This document shows positions 46,225 to 54,327 of a stretch of DNA of 64,000 bases, piece after piece. The stretch's first letter is position 1; every line of letters starts with the position of its first letter. The stretch is taken from the NCBI GenBank assembly GCA_905207625.1, contig CAJLLT010000009.1, positions 9,748 to 73,747 on the forward strand, given 5' to 3'. This DNA is from an uncultured Eubacteriales bacterium (lineage in GTDB: Bacteria > Bacillota > Clostridia > Oscillospirales > UBA644). A program made the translations under genes and the position numbers. The notes under the pieces are model-generated. The model was not told the origin of the DNA. It was given only the letters and a program-made list of their open reading frames with translations, and searched no databases.

Positions 46225-47559
46225 ATGTCTAAACCGATAGTTGCCATTGTCGGACGTCCAAACGTCGGCAAGAGCACTCTTTTCAATAAAATTGCCGGCA
46301 AAAGACTTTCGATCGTAGAGGACACGCCCGGCGTCACCCGTGACCGTATTTTCTTCGATACGGACTGGAGAGGTCTCAGTTTTACTGTCGTTGATACCGG
46401 AGGCATAGAACCCCACAGTTCCGACATTATACTTTCCCAGATGCGCCGTCAGGCCGAACTGGCAATAGACAGTGCGGATGTTATCGTTTTTCTCACGGAT
46501 ATCAAATCGGGAATGACCGCGACCGATCAGGAGATAGCCCAGATGCTCCTGAAAAGCAAGAAAGAGGTCATACTTGCCGTTAATAAGATAGACCGTCCCG
46601 GAGATCCTCCGGCAGAACTTTACGAGTTCTACAATCTCGGACTCGGCGACCCTATGCCCATATCCGGAACCCACGGTATGGGTGTTGGCGATCTTCTTGA
46701 TGAAATATATGAAAAACTGAAGCATGTCGTCACGGAGCAGGAGGATACCGATGCCATCAAGGTGGCGGTGATCGGAAAGCCCAATGTGGGCAAAAGCTCC
46801 CTCATAAACCGTATTCTCGGTGAGGAACGGCTTATCGTTTCCAATATTCCCGGAACGACAAGAGATGCCGTTGACGCTCTGAAGGAAAATCAATACGGCA
46901 AATTCATTTTCATCGATACCGCCGGCATACGCAGAAAGAGCAAGGTTGACGATGTTATTGAACGTTACAGTGTTGTCCGGTCATATATGGCGGTCGACCG
47001 TGCGGACGTTGTGCTGATGATGGTTGATGCAGAGGTCGGGCTGACGGAGCAGGATACAAAGATCTTCGGTTATGCCCATGACGTGGGGAAAGCTTCTATA
47101 ATCGTCGTCAATAAGTGGGATGCCGTGGAAAAAGACGAAAAGACCATGAATGAGATGAAGGCAAAGCTTGCCGAGGACCTCAAATTTCTTTCCTATGCTC
47201 CTACTGTATTCATTTCCGCAAAGACCGGGCAGAGGGTCGAAAAGCTTTATCAGATGATCGTTGACGCCGCTCAGCAGCACGCCCGCCGTGTTCCCACCGG
47301 AATACTCAATGATGTTCTTGCGGACTGCGTTGCCCGTGTCCAGCCTCCGTCGGATAAAGGCAAGAGACTTAAACTCCTTTATATGACGCAGGTTTCTACC
47401 TGTCCGCCGACTTTTGTAGTCTTTACAAATGATGTTGAGCTGTTTCATTTTTCTTATCAGCGGTATATTGAAAATCAGCTCCGCGAGACCTTCGGTTTTG
47501 TCGGAACGCCGATAAGGATAATACCCAGGGAAAAAGGAAAGGATGACGGTATTCGCTGA
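46225..47559 (+). CDS. der: Ribosome-associated GTPase Der (EngA)
   Basis: 444 aa with tandem GTPase domains. The first has GRPNVGKS (residues 9-16) and DTGG; the second has GKPNVGKS and DTAGIRRKSKVD; each has an NK-D motif (NKID, NKWD). A C-terminal KH-like domain follows. It is needed for 50S assembly. AAAGGAG precedes the ATG. It overlaps plsY by 1 bp. Confidence 0.97.
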   Translation: MSKPIVAIVGRPNVGKSTLFNKIAGKRLSIVEDTPGVTRDRIFFDTDWRGLSFTVVDTGGIEPHSSDIILSQMRRQAELAIDSADVIVFLTDIKSGMTATDQEIAQMLLKSKKEVILAVNKIDRPGDPPAELYEFYNLGLGDPMPISGTHGMGVGDLLDEIYEKLKHVVTEQEDTDAIKVAVIGKPNVGKSSLINRILGEERLIVSNIPGTTRDAVDALKENQYGKFIFIDTAGIRRKSKVDDVIERYSVVRSYMAVDRADVVLMMVDAEVGLTEQDTKIFGYAHDVGKASIIVVNKWDAVEKDEKTMNEMKAKLAEDLKFLSYAPTVFISAKTGQRVEKLYQMIVDAAQQHARRVPTGILNDVLADCVARVQPPSDKGKRLKLLYMTQVSTCPPTFVVFTNDVELFHFSYQRYIENQLRETFGFVGTPIRIIPREKGKDDGIR

Positions 47560-48242
47560 TGTGGCAACTTATCTTGATGGTCGTCATCGGTTACTTCGTG
47601 GGAAGTGTGAATTTTTCAATACTTGTAACGAAGTATATAGGAAAGCTTGATATACGGAAGGTCGGAAGCGGTAATGCCGGCGGAACGAACGTGGTCCGTG
47701 CCATGGGTGCCGGCTGGGGGATTGCCGTGATCGCTTCCGAAATACTGAAAGGTGTCATTGTCGGCGGTATCGCGCGGTACTTTTTCCCCGGCGATGTATT
47801 CGCTCTCGGACCTCTCGGAGGAAAAATTGTCGGTGCGATAGTCGTTTTCGGCGTCCTTATGGGAAATATTTACCCTTGCTTTCACGGATTCCGCGGAGGA
47901 AAGGGCGTTTCCGTATGCGCCGCGGCGATGGCTGTCATAGACTTCCGTGTTTTCCTTGTGGTTCTTGCCGTATTTTTCATTTTTTTCCTTACATCCTGCA
48001 TGGTTTCCCTCGGGTCGATAATGGGTGCGCTGTCTGCGCCGATCTCTGTTTTTCTTTTGTACAGCGATGTTTTCGGCGGATTCAGGAATGCCACTCCGTA
48101 TTGGTATATCCTCTGCGGCATCACGGCTGTTCTTGCGGCTGTGCTGATTATCCGTCACCGCAGTAACATATCCCGCATCCTGCACGGCACTGAAAACAGA
48201 TTTGACCTCTGGAAAAAACATCCACGGAATAATTGCAAATAA
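47559..48242 (+). CDS. plsY: Acyl-phosphate:glycerol-3-phosphate acyltransferase
   Basis: 227 aa with five TM helices. Conserved stretches are GSVNFSILVTK, VGSGNAGGTNVVRAMG and FHGFRGGKGVSVCAAA, the acyl-phosphate and glycerol-phosphate binding sites. It makes 1-acyl-G3P, the first phospholipid precursor. Its usual neighbour gpsA is absent; the next gene has its own promoter. The C-terminal tail is somewhat long. Confidence 0.96.
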   Translation: MWQLILMVVIGYFVGSVNFSILVTKYIGKLDIRKVGSGNAGGTNVVRAMGAGWGIAVIASEILKGVIVGGIARYFFPGDVFALGPLGGKIVGAIVVFGVLMGNIYPCFHGFRGGKGVSVCAAAMAVIDFRVFLVVLAVFFIFFLTSCMVSLGSIMGALSAPISVFLLYSDVFGGFRNATPYWYILCGITAVLAAVLIIRHRSNISRILHGTENRFDLWKKHPRNNCK

Positions 48243-48245
48243 AAT

Positions 48246-48276
48246 AACCCCGGAAGGTATTTTGTCTTCCGGGGTT
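48246..48276 (+). terminator. Terminator of the rpmF-plsY region
   Basis: AACCCCGGAAG and CTTCCGGGGTT, 11-bp stem, without a real T-tract (GTGG follows). The remaining 183 bp to the STAS gene contain the next promoter and nothing else I recognise. Confidence 0.65.
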
Positions 48277-48378
48277 GTGGCATATACACGGACCTGTAAA
48301 ATGAAATAATTTCAAACGGATATCTTTATTTGTGCAGAGGGATTCCGTTACCGGTTGGAATTATTTCAGAAATATTAC

Positions 48379-48407
48379 TTGCATTTGTCTTTTACTTATG
48401 CTATACT
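48379..48407 (+). promoter_or_regulatory. Promoter of the peptide-export regulon operon
   Basis: TTGCAT, 17 bp, TATACT with an extended TG two bases upstream of the -10. It precedes the STAS gene; no other strong promoter is evident until after the last peptide gene. Confidence 0.75.
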
Positions 48408-48459
48408 ATATTTATTAGTGAACACTAAATCATTATAAACAGAAAAACGGAGAAAGAAT

Positions 48460-48756
48460 ATGACAATCAACAAAATTCCCGAGGGCGAAAAACTGACGTT
48501 TGCGATATCAGGGCGACTTGACACCAACTCATCGCCGAAGCTTGAGGCTGAACTCAGGCAGTCTGTCGGCGGAGTGACTGAGCTTGTCTTCGATTTTTCC
48601 GGGGTGGAGTACATATCATCGGCGGGACTCCGTGTTCTCCTCGCCGCACAGAAGGTCATGAACCGCCAGGGAAGCATGAAGCTCATCGGGGTCAGTGACG
48701 AGGTTATGGAAGTGTTTGAGATTACCGGCTTTGCCGACATCCTGACGATAGAGTGA
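48460..48756 (+). CDS. STAS-domain anti-sigma factor antagonist
   Basis: 98 aa, a whole STAS domain like SpoIIAA/RsbV: RLDTNSSPKLEAEL, then DFSGVEYISSAGLRVLL. The phosphorylated serine should be S53 or S54. Phosphorylation by a partner kinase inactivates such proteins; a PP2C phosphatase restores them. It lies 10 bp before the SpoIIE-type phosphatase gene, and an RsbW-like kinase follows, so all three parts of a partner switch are present. GGAGAAAGAA precedes the ATG. Confidence 0.93.
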   Translation: MTINKIPEGEKLTFAISGRLDTNSSPKLEAELRQSVGGVTELVFDFSGVEYISSAGLRVLLAAQKVMNRQGSMKLIGVSDEVMEVFEITGFADILTIE

Positions 48757-48766
48757 CCGGAAGACT

Positions 48767-51199
48767 ATGAAAGATTATTTGTTGCTCTTCCTTATTTCAC
48801 TTCTGCCGGTAGCGCTGTCGGCTTTTGTTTATCTTGCCGAGCGCTCAAAAGCGGTGGAAAAGATCCCTTATGCCCTTCGGCAGATAATAATAGGCATACT
48901 CTTCGGCGGACTGGCGATTGTCGGGACGGAATTCGGCATCAGGATCGACGGTGCCGTCATAAACGCGAGAGATGCCTCTCCTGTCTGTGCGGGGCTTCTC
49001 TTCGGTGCGCCCGCCGGTATCATTGCGGGTGTGATCGGCGGAGTTGAACGATGGTTTGCCGTCCTTTGGGGTGCCGGTGAATATACACGCCTTGCCTGCA
49101 GCATATCGACCGTGCTTGCGGGCGTTTTTGCTGCTGTTCTGCGCAAATATATGTTTGACAACAAGAAGCCGAAATGGTATTATTGCCTTGCGACTGCGGT
49201 CATTACGGAAGTCATACATATGCTGATGATATTCCTCACGAACATGACCGATGCGCGCACAGCCTTTTCGTTTGTCCGAGCCTGCTCTCTTCCGATGGTT
49301 GCCGTCAACGGGCTTTCGGTGATGCTCGCCGGCGTTCTGCTCTCTTTTCTGGCAGGCAAGGAGAGAAAGGGTTCCAGGCATGATCTGAAAAATATTTCCC
49401 AGTCGTTCCAGCGCTGGCTCCTTATATGCGTAACTGCGGGTTTTCTTATGACCACGATTTTTACGTGGGCGCTTCAGACGGAGCTTGCCGAGAACGAAGC
49501 TCACGACCTTGTGAATCTCAACCTTGATGATGTACGCCAGGATATTCTTGATGCCTCGAACGAAAATCTGCTTGAACTGGCGGAGAGTATCTCTATCCGG
49601 ATAAATTCCGTGGCAAATGCCGATTCCGCACTGCTTATGGCACTTGCAAGGAAATACGATGTGGCTGAGATTAATCTTATTGATTCCAACGGTATAATTA
49701 CCGCGTCGACCCATTCGGATTTCCTGAATTATGATATGCGCGGAGGAAGCCAGTCCGCGGAATTCCTTGTCCTGCTCGACGGAAAAACCAGGGAATATGT
49801 GCAGAACTATCAGCCTACTTCGTTTGATTCCTCCATACTGCGCAAATATGCGGGAATAGTGCTTGACAGAGGCGGCTTTGTGCAGGTTGCGTATGATGCC
49901 GAGAGGTTCCAGCGTGACATTGACGATTCCGTCATAGGTGTCACCCGGAACCGCCATATCGGGGAAAACGGAAGCATTATAATCGCAGGCGAGGACTGGA
50001 ATATCGTCAGTGACAGACACGGAAACGAGAAGAAAAACCTGGATGTTTCGGGTATTTTCATTGACCGGTATACCATGCCCGAGGGTGAACCGTTTGACGC
50101 GACGGTCTACGGCGAAGATTCGATCTGCTCGTACATCGTTTCCGAGGGGTATTACATAGTGGCGTCCATCCCGAAGACGGAAGCCATGTTTTCACGCGAT
50201 ATTTCGGTGTATGTGACGGTGTTCATGGAGTTCGTAGTCTTCGGTATGCTGTTCATCGTCGTGTATTTCCTTATAAAGAAACTTGTCGTAGACAATATGG
50301 CTAAGATAAACAGATCTCTTGCGAAGATTACCAGCGGAAACCTTGACACCGTGGTGGATGTCAGGACAAATGAGGAATTTGCCTCACTCTCGGATGATAT
50401 CAATTCCACCGTACTGACTCTGAAGCGCTATATTGCGGAGGAGGCGGCACGGATTGATAGGGAACTTGAATTCGCAAAGTCGATACAGCACTCTGCGATC
50501 CCCTCGGTCTTTCCTCCCTATCCGGGACGCGGCGAATTTGAAATTTTCGCTACCATGGACACTGCAAAAGAGGTAGGCGGAGACTTCTACGATTTCTATT
50601 TTGTCGGAGAGAATAAGCTTTGTTTCCTCATTGCCGATGTTTCGGGCAAGGGAATCCCTGCGGCAATGTTCATGATGACAGCGAAGACTATAATCAAAGG
50701 TTACGCCGAATCCGGAATTCCCGTTGACGAGGTCTTTACCATAGCAAATGCCAAGCTTTGCGAATCCAACGATGCGGGAATGTTCGTTACCTCATGGATG
50801 GGCATACTTGACATTACCACCGGGAAGGTGGAATTTGCTAACGCAGGTCATAATCCGCCGCTTGTAAGACACAGGGACGGGACCTTTGAATACCTGAGAT
50901 CCAGACCCGGTCTGGTCATCGCGGGTATGGAGGGAATAAAGTACAGGAAGAATGAGCTTTATCTTGCCCCCGGAGATGAGATATATCTCTACACCGACGG
51001 TGTGACTGAGGCTACCGATAACAACAATGAGCTCTACGGAGAGGAACGGCTGAATAAACTTCTCAACAGTCTGCACGGGCTTTCCGGGGAAGAGGTCTGC
51101 CGTGCGGTGAAGAGCGACATAGATGAGTTTGTCGGAACCGCACCTCAGTTTGACGACATTACGATGCTGTATCTGAAATATAACGGAGGAGACGAATAA
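48767..51199 (+). CDS. Membrane sensor SpoIIE-type PP2C phosphatase
   Basis: 810 aa. The N-terminus is a 5TM LytS-like sensor region (residues about 1-200), then a TM helix near 222, an extracellular Cache-like segment (about 245-465), another TM helix (about 482-510), HAMP (510-560) and a coiled start of the SpoIIE phosphatase domain (about 590-805). Catalytic metal ligands are expected at VGGDFYDF, IADVSGKGIPAA, ANAGHNPPL and QFDDITMLYL. It dephosphorylates a STAS protein in response to an external signal. The stop overlaps the next gene by 1 bp. Confidence 0.92.
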   Translation: MKDYLLLFLISLLPVALSAFVYLAERSKAVEKIPYALRQIIIGILFGGLAIVGTEFGIRIDGAVINARDASPVCAGLLFGAPAGIIAGVIGGVERWFAVLWGAGEYTRLACSISTVLAGVFAAVLRKYMFDNKKPKWYYCLATAVITEVIHMLMIFLTNMTDARTAFSFVRACSLPMVAVNGLSVMLAGVLLSFLAGKERKGSRHDLKNISQSFQRWLLICVTAGFLMTTIFTWALQTELAENEAHDLVNLNLDDVRQDILDASNENLLELAESISIRINSVANADSALLMALARKYDVAEINLIDSNGIITASTHSDFLNYDMRGGSQSAEFLVLLDGKTREYVQNYQPTSFDSSILRKYAGIVLDRGGFVQVAYDAERFQRDIDDSVIGVTRNRHIGENGSIIIAGEDWNIVSDRHGNEKKNLDVSGIFIDRYTMPEGEPFDATVYGEDSICSYIVSEGYYIVASIPKTEAMFSRDISVYVTVFMEFVVFGMLFIVVYFLIKKLVVDNMAKINRSLAKITSGNLDTVVDVRTNEEFASLSDDINSTVLTLKRYIAEEAARIDRELEFAKSIQHSAIPSVFPPYPGRGEFEIFATMDTAKEVGGDFYDFYFVGENKLCFLIADVSGKGIPAAMFMMTAKTIIKGYAESGIPVDEVFTIANAKLCESNDAGMFVTSWMGILDITTGKVEFANAGHNPPLVRHRDGTFEYLRSRPGLVIAGMEGIKYRKNELYLAPGDEIYLYTDGVTEATDNNNELYGEERLNKLLNSLHGLSGEEVCRAVKSDIDEFVGTAPQFDDITMLYLKYNGGDE

Positions 51200-51606
51200 T
51201 GAATGAACTGACTATTCCCGCGACTGTTGAGAACATAGAGAAGGTTACCGATTTCGTGAACGGGCAGCTTGAGGAGATCGACTGCCCGATGAAGGCTCAG
51301 ACGCAGATAGACATAGCCATAGACGAGCTTTTCGGGAACATTGCGCATTATGCCTACAATCCCGAGACAGGCCCTGCTACGGTGAGGGTCGAGGTTACTG
51401 AGGCTCCGATATCCGTCATTATAACATTCATTGACCGGGGGATTCCTTACGATCCTCTGAAAAAGGACGACCCCGACATAACCCTGTCGGCAGAGGAACG
51501 GGGGATCGGTGGACTCGGGATCTTCATGGTCAAAAAGACAATGGATGAGATTACTTACGAATATAAGGACGGGCAGAATATTCTCCGTATCCGGAAGGAT
51601 ATATGA
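51199..51606 (+). CDS. RsbW-like anti-sigma kinase (HATPase)
   Basis: 135 aa. N-box DELFGNIAHYAY, G1 box DRGIPYDP and G2 box ERGIGGLGIFMVK are typical of GHKL serine kinases of the RsbW/SpoIIAB type. It should phosphorylate the STAS protein and bind a sigma or another target. The start ATG overlaps the phosphatase stop. No sigma-B/F gene lies near; an ECF sigma follows about 5 kb downstream in the same direction. Confidence 0.9.
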   Translation: MNELTIPATVENIEKVTDFVNGQLEEIDCPMKAQTQIDIAIDELFGNIAHYAYNPETGPATVRVEVTEAPISVIITFIDRGIPYDPLKKDDPDITLSAEERGIGGLGIFMVKKTMDEITYEYKDGQNILRIRKDI

Positions 51607-51640
51607 TTTTGACCCGAAAAACGATTAATGAGGTAAGAGT

Positions 51641-52117
51641 ATGAGCAAACAGCTATTCCGACAAAAAAGTATGGACAAAATCACATCTCCCGAACAGATG
51701 AATGACTATATCCGTGTTTCCAACCCGAGTGTGTGGATGATCCTCGGAGCGGTCATCGTGCTGCTTATAGGAGTCTGTGTCTGGGGCGTATTCGGACGTC
51801 TTGACTCCACCCTGCAAACGGGAGGAGTATGCAAAGACGGACAGCTTATCATTTATGTCGGCGAAAAGGACATTGACAAGCTCGGCGAAGACACTCTTGT
51901 TTCGGTTGACGGGAAAGAGTTTGCTCTGTCTGAGATCTCCGGATCTCCCATAAAACTTGACTCCGGCTATGATCCCTATCTCATTCATCTTACGGGATTA
52001 TCCGAAGGGGACTGGGTCTATGCGGTAACGGCAGATGTAGCGGATGTGAAGGACGGAACGTATTCGGTCGAGATCATCACCGAACGTGTAAGACCTATTG
52101 ATTTTGTGCTTAACTGA
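51641..52117 (+). CDS. Miniature NHLP-system membrane-fusion (HlyD-like) protein
   Basis: 158 aa. The N-terminus LFRQKSMDKITSPEQMNDYI matches the start of the NHLP bacteriocin-system secretion protein family (TIGR03794 type), then one TM helix (residues about 32-50). The family normally has about 400 aa with a coiled-coil hairpin; here only a beta-type domain of about 100 residues remains after the TM, with no coiled coil. It could still link the exporter to the cell wall. It lies 9 bp before the peptidase-exporter gene. Confidence 0.75.
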   Translation: MSKQLFRQKSMDKITSPEQMNDYIRVSNPSVWMILGAVIVLLIGVCVWGVFGRLDSTLQTGGVCKDGQLIIYVGEKDIDKLGEDTLVSVDGKEFALSEISGSPIKLDSGYDPYLIHLTGLSEGDWVYAVTADVADVKDGTYSVEIITERVRPIDFVLN

Positions 52118-52126
52118 GGCAGGGAA

Positions 52127-54310
52127 ATGAAGACGACAAAAAAGATAAAAACTCCGGTTACGACCGGTGTTGCAAAGGTCCCCGTCGTTATGCAGATGGA
52201 AGCGCTCGAGTGTGGTGCCGCAAGCCTTGCGATGGTGCTTGCCTACTACGAAAAGTGGGTACCGCTTGAGCAGGTTCGCGTTGACTGCGGAGTTTCCCGT
52301 GACGGCTCGAACGCTAGAAATGTTCTCCGCGCCGCCCGAAGCTACGGACTTGTTGCGAAAGGCTACCGCTATGAGCCGGAGGCTCTCAGAAAAGAGGGTA
52401 AGTTTCCCTGCATAATCCACTGGAATTTCAACCACTTCGTGGTTCTCGACGGATTCCGCGGCAATAAAGCCGTACTTAACGACCCTGCCAAGGGTACATA
52501 TACCGTTCCCATGAAAACCTTTGACGAATCTTTCACGGGCATCTGTCTGCTCTTTGAGCCCGGCGAGGACTTTTTGCCCGGCGGAAAGCCGCAGTCGATG
52601 ATCTCTTATGCGAAGAAGCGGCTCGTCGGAGCGGGTGTTGCGATAGCTTTTGTTACCCTGACTACGGTCATATCCTCACTTCTCGGTGTTATCACACCGG
52701 CGTTCTCCCGGATATTTCTGGACAGACTTCTGACGCATGAAAATCCCGACTGGCTCATGCCTTTTACCCTTGCTTTTGCGGGTGTCGGGGTCATACAGCT
52801 CGTTGTCGCGTGGATACAGGCGGTCTATTCTCTCAGGATAAGCGGCAAACTTGCGATGGTGGGGAACACCTCGTTTATGTGGAAGATACTTTGTATGCCC
52901 ATGGAATTTTTCTCCCAGCGTATGGCAGGCGATATTCAGGGCAGGCAGGCATCGAATTCTATGATAGCCGAACAGCTGGTGAACACCTTTGCTCCCCTCG
53001 CTCTCGAGGCGGTGATGATGGTTTTCTACCTGGTGGTTATGCTCAGATACAGCGTCATTCTCACACTTATCGGGCTTTTTTCTGTATTCGCAAACCTTGT
53101 CATCTCCGGAATAATTTCAAAAAAGCGCATAAATATCACCCGAGTGCAGATGCGTGACGCGGGCAAACTCGCCGGAACGACAGTCGCCGGTATAGAAATG
53201 ATAGAGACCATAAAGGCGAGCGGTGCCGAGAACGGTTTTTTTGAGAAATGGGCAGGCTATCAGGCGAGCGTCAATACAAATCGGGTTCGCTTTCTGCGGA
53301 TGAACCAGATTCTCGGGCTGTTGCCGAGCCTTATTAACTCTGTCAGTGGCACTGCGGTGCTTATAACCGGCATTTTCCTTTCCATGAGAGGGGAATTTAC
53401 CGTCGGTATGATAATGGCGTTTCAGGGATTCCTTGCATCCTTTGTTTCCCCGGCGACGACGCTTATATCTGCGGGACAGTCACTTCAGGAGATGCGTACC
53501 GACATGGAACGGATCGAGGACGTAATGAAATATCCCTCCGATCCGGTATTTGCCAACAGCGTTGAGGCTGAAGACGGCGAATACGATAAACTTTCCGGAA
53601 ATATCGAGCTGAAAAATGTCACCTTCGGTTATTCGCGCCTTGCCGAGCCTTTGATAAAGGATTTCAGTATGACACTGAAACCCGGAAGCCGTGTGGCTTT
53701 TGTGGGGCCGTCGGGTTGCGGAAAGTCCACGATCTCAAAGCTGATATCCGGGCTTTATCAGCCGTGGAGCGGCGAGATACTCTTTGACGGAAAGCCCATG
53801 TCGGAAATCGACCGCGGCGTATTCACGGGTTCTCTTGCCGTGGTGGATCAGGATATCATCCTTTTTGAGGATACCATTGCAAACAATATAAAAATGTGGG
53901 ACAATTCCATAGAAGACTTCGAGATGATAATGGCTGCCCGTGACGCACAGCTTCATGAGGATATTATGCAGCGTGAGGGCGGCTATCAGTACAGGCTGAC
54001 CGAGGGCGGAAAAGACTTCTCCGGAGGTCAGAGACAGCGTATGGAGATCGCCCGCGTACTTGCTCAGGATCCCACCGTTATCATTCTTGACGAGGCGACG
54101 AGCGCACTTGATGCGAAGACAGAGTATGATGTGGTAAAGTCCATTAAGGATCGCGGAATAACCTGTATCGTTGTGGCTCACCGTCTGTCAACGATACGCG
54201 ACTGTGACGAGATAATCGTCCTCGACCGGGGAAATGTGGTGGAACGCGGAACTCACGAAGAGCTGATGAAGAACGGCGGAGCCTATACACAGCTCGTATC
54301 AAACGAATAA
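52127..54310 (+). CDS. NHLP-family C39 peptidase / ABC exporter
   Basis: 727 aa, all-in-one: an N-terminal C39 peptidase (residues 15-140) with Q23, catalytic C29 in ALECGAASL, H103 in NHFVVLDGF and D119 in NDP; about six TM helices (160-430); then an ABC ATPase with GPSGCGKST, DFSGGQRQRMEIARVL and ILDEATSALD. It should cut GG-type leaders and export the cores across the membrane. It is intact in every motif I can check. The gene order (MFP, this, second ABC) matches known NHLM clusters (TIGR03796 type). Confidence 0.95.
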   Translation: MKTTKKIKTPVTTGVAKVPVVMQMEALECGAASLAMVLAYYEKWVPLEQVRVDCGVSRDGSNARNVLRAARSYGLVAKGYRYEPEALRKEGKFPCIIHWNFNHFVVLDGFRGNKAVLNDPAKGTYTVPMKTFDESFTGICLLFEPGEDFLPGGKPQSMISYAKKRLVGAGVAIAFVTLTTVISSLLGVITPAFSRIFLDRLLTHENPDWLMPFTLAFAGVGVIQLVVAWIQAVYSLRISGKLAMVGNTSFMWKILCMPMEFFSQRMAGDIQGRQASNSMIAEQLVNTFAPLALEAVMMVFYLVVMLRYSVILTLIGLFSVFANLVISGIISKKRINITRVQMRDAGKLAGTTVAGIEMIETIKASGAENGFFEKWAGYQASVNTNRVRFLRMNQILGLLPSLINSVSGTAVLITGIFLSMRGEFTVGMIMAFQGFLASFVSPATTLISAGQSLQEMRTDMERIEDVMKYPSDPVFANSVEAEDGEYDKLSGNIELKNVTFGYSRLAEPLIKDFSMTLKPGSRVAFVGPSGCGKSTISKLISGLYQPWSGEILFDGKPMSEIDRGVFTGSLAVVDQDIILFEDTIANNIKMWDNSIEDFEMIMAARDAQLHEDIMQREGGYQYRLTEGGKDFSGGQRQRMEIARVLAQDPTVIILDEATSALDAKTEYDVVKSIKDRGITCIVVAHRLSTIRDCDEIIVLDRGNVVERGTHEELMKNGGAYTQLVSNE

Positions 54311-54327
54311 GGAGGGCAAAGACGCAT

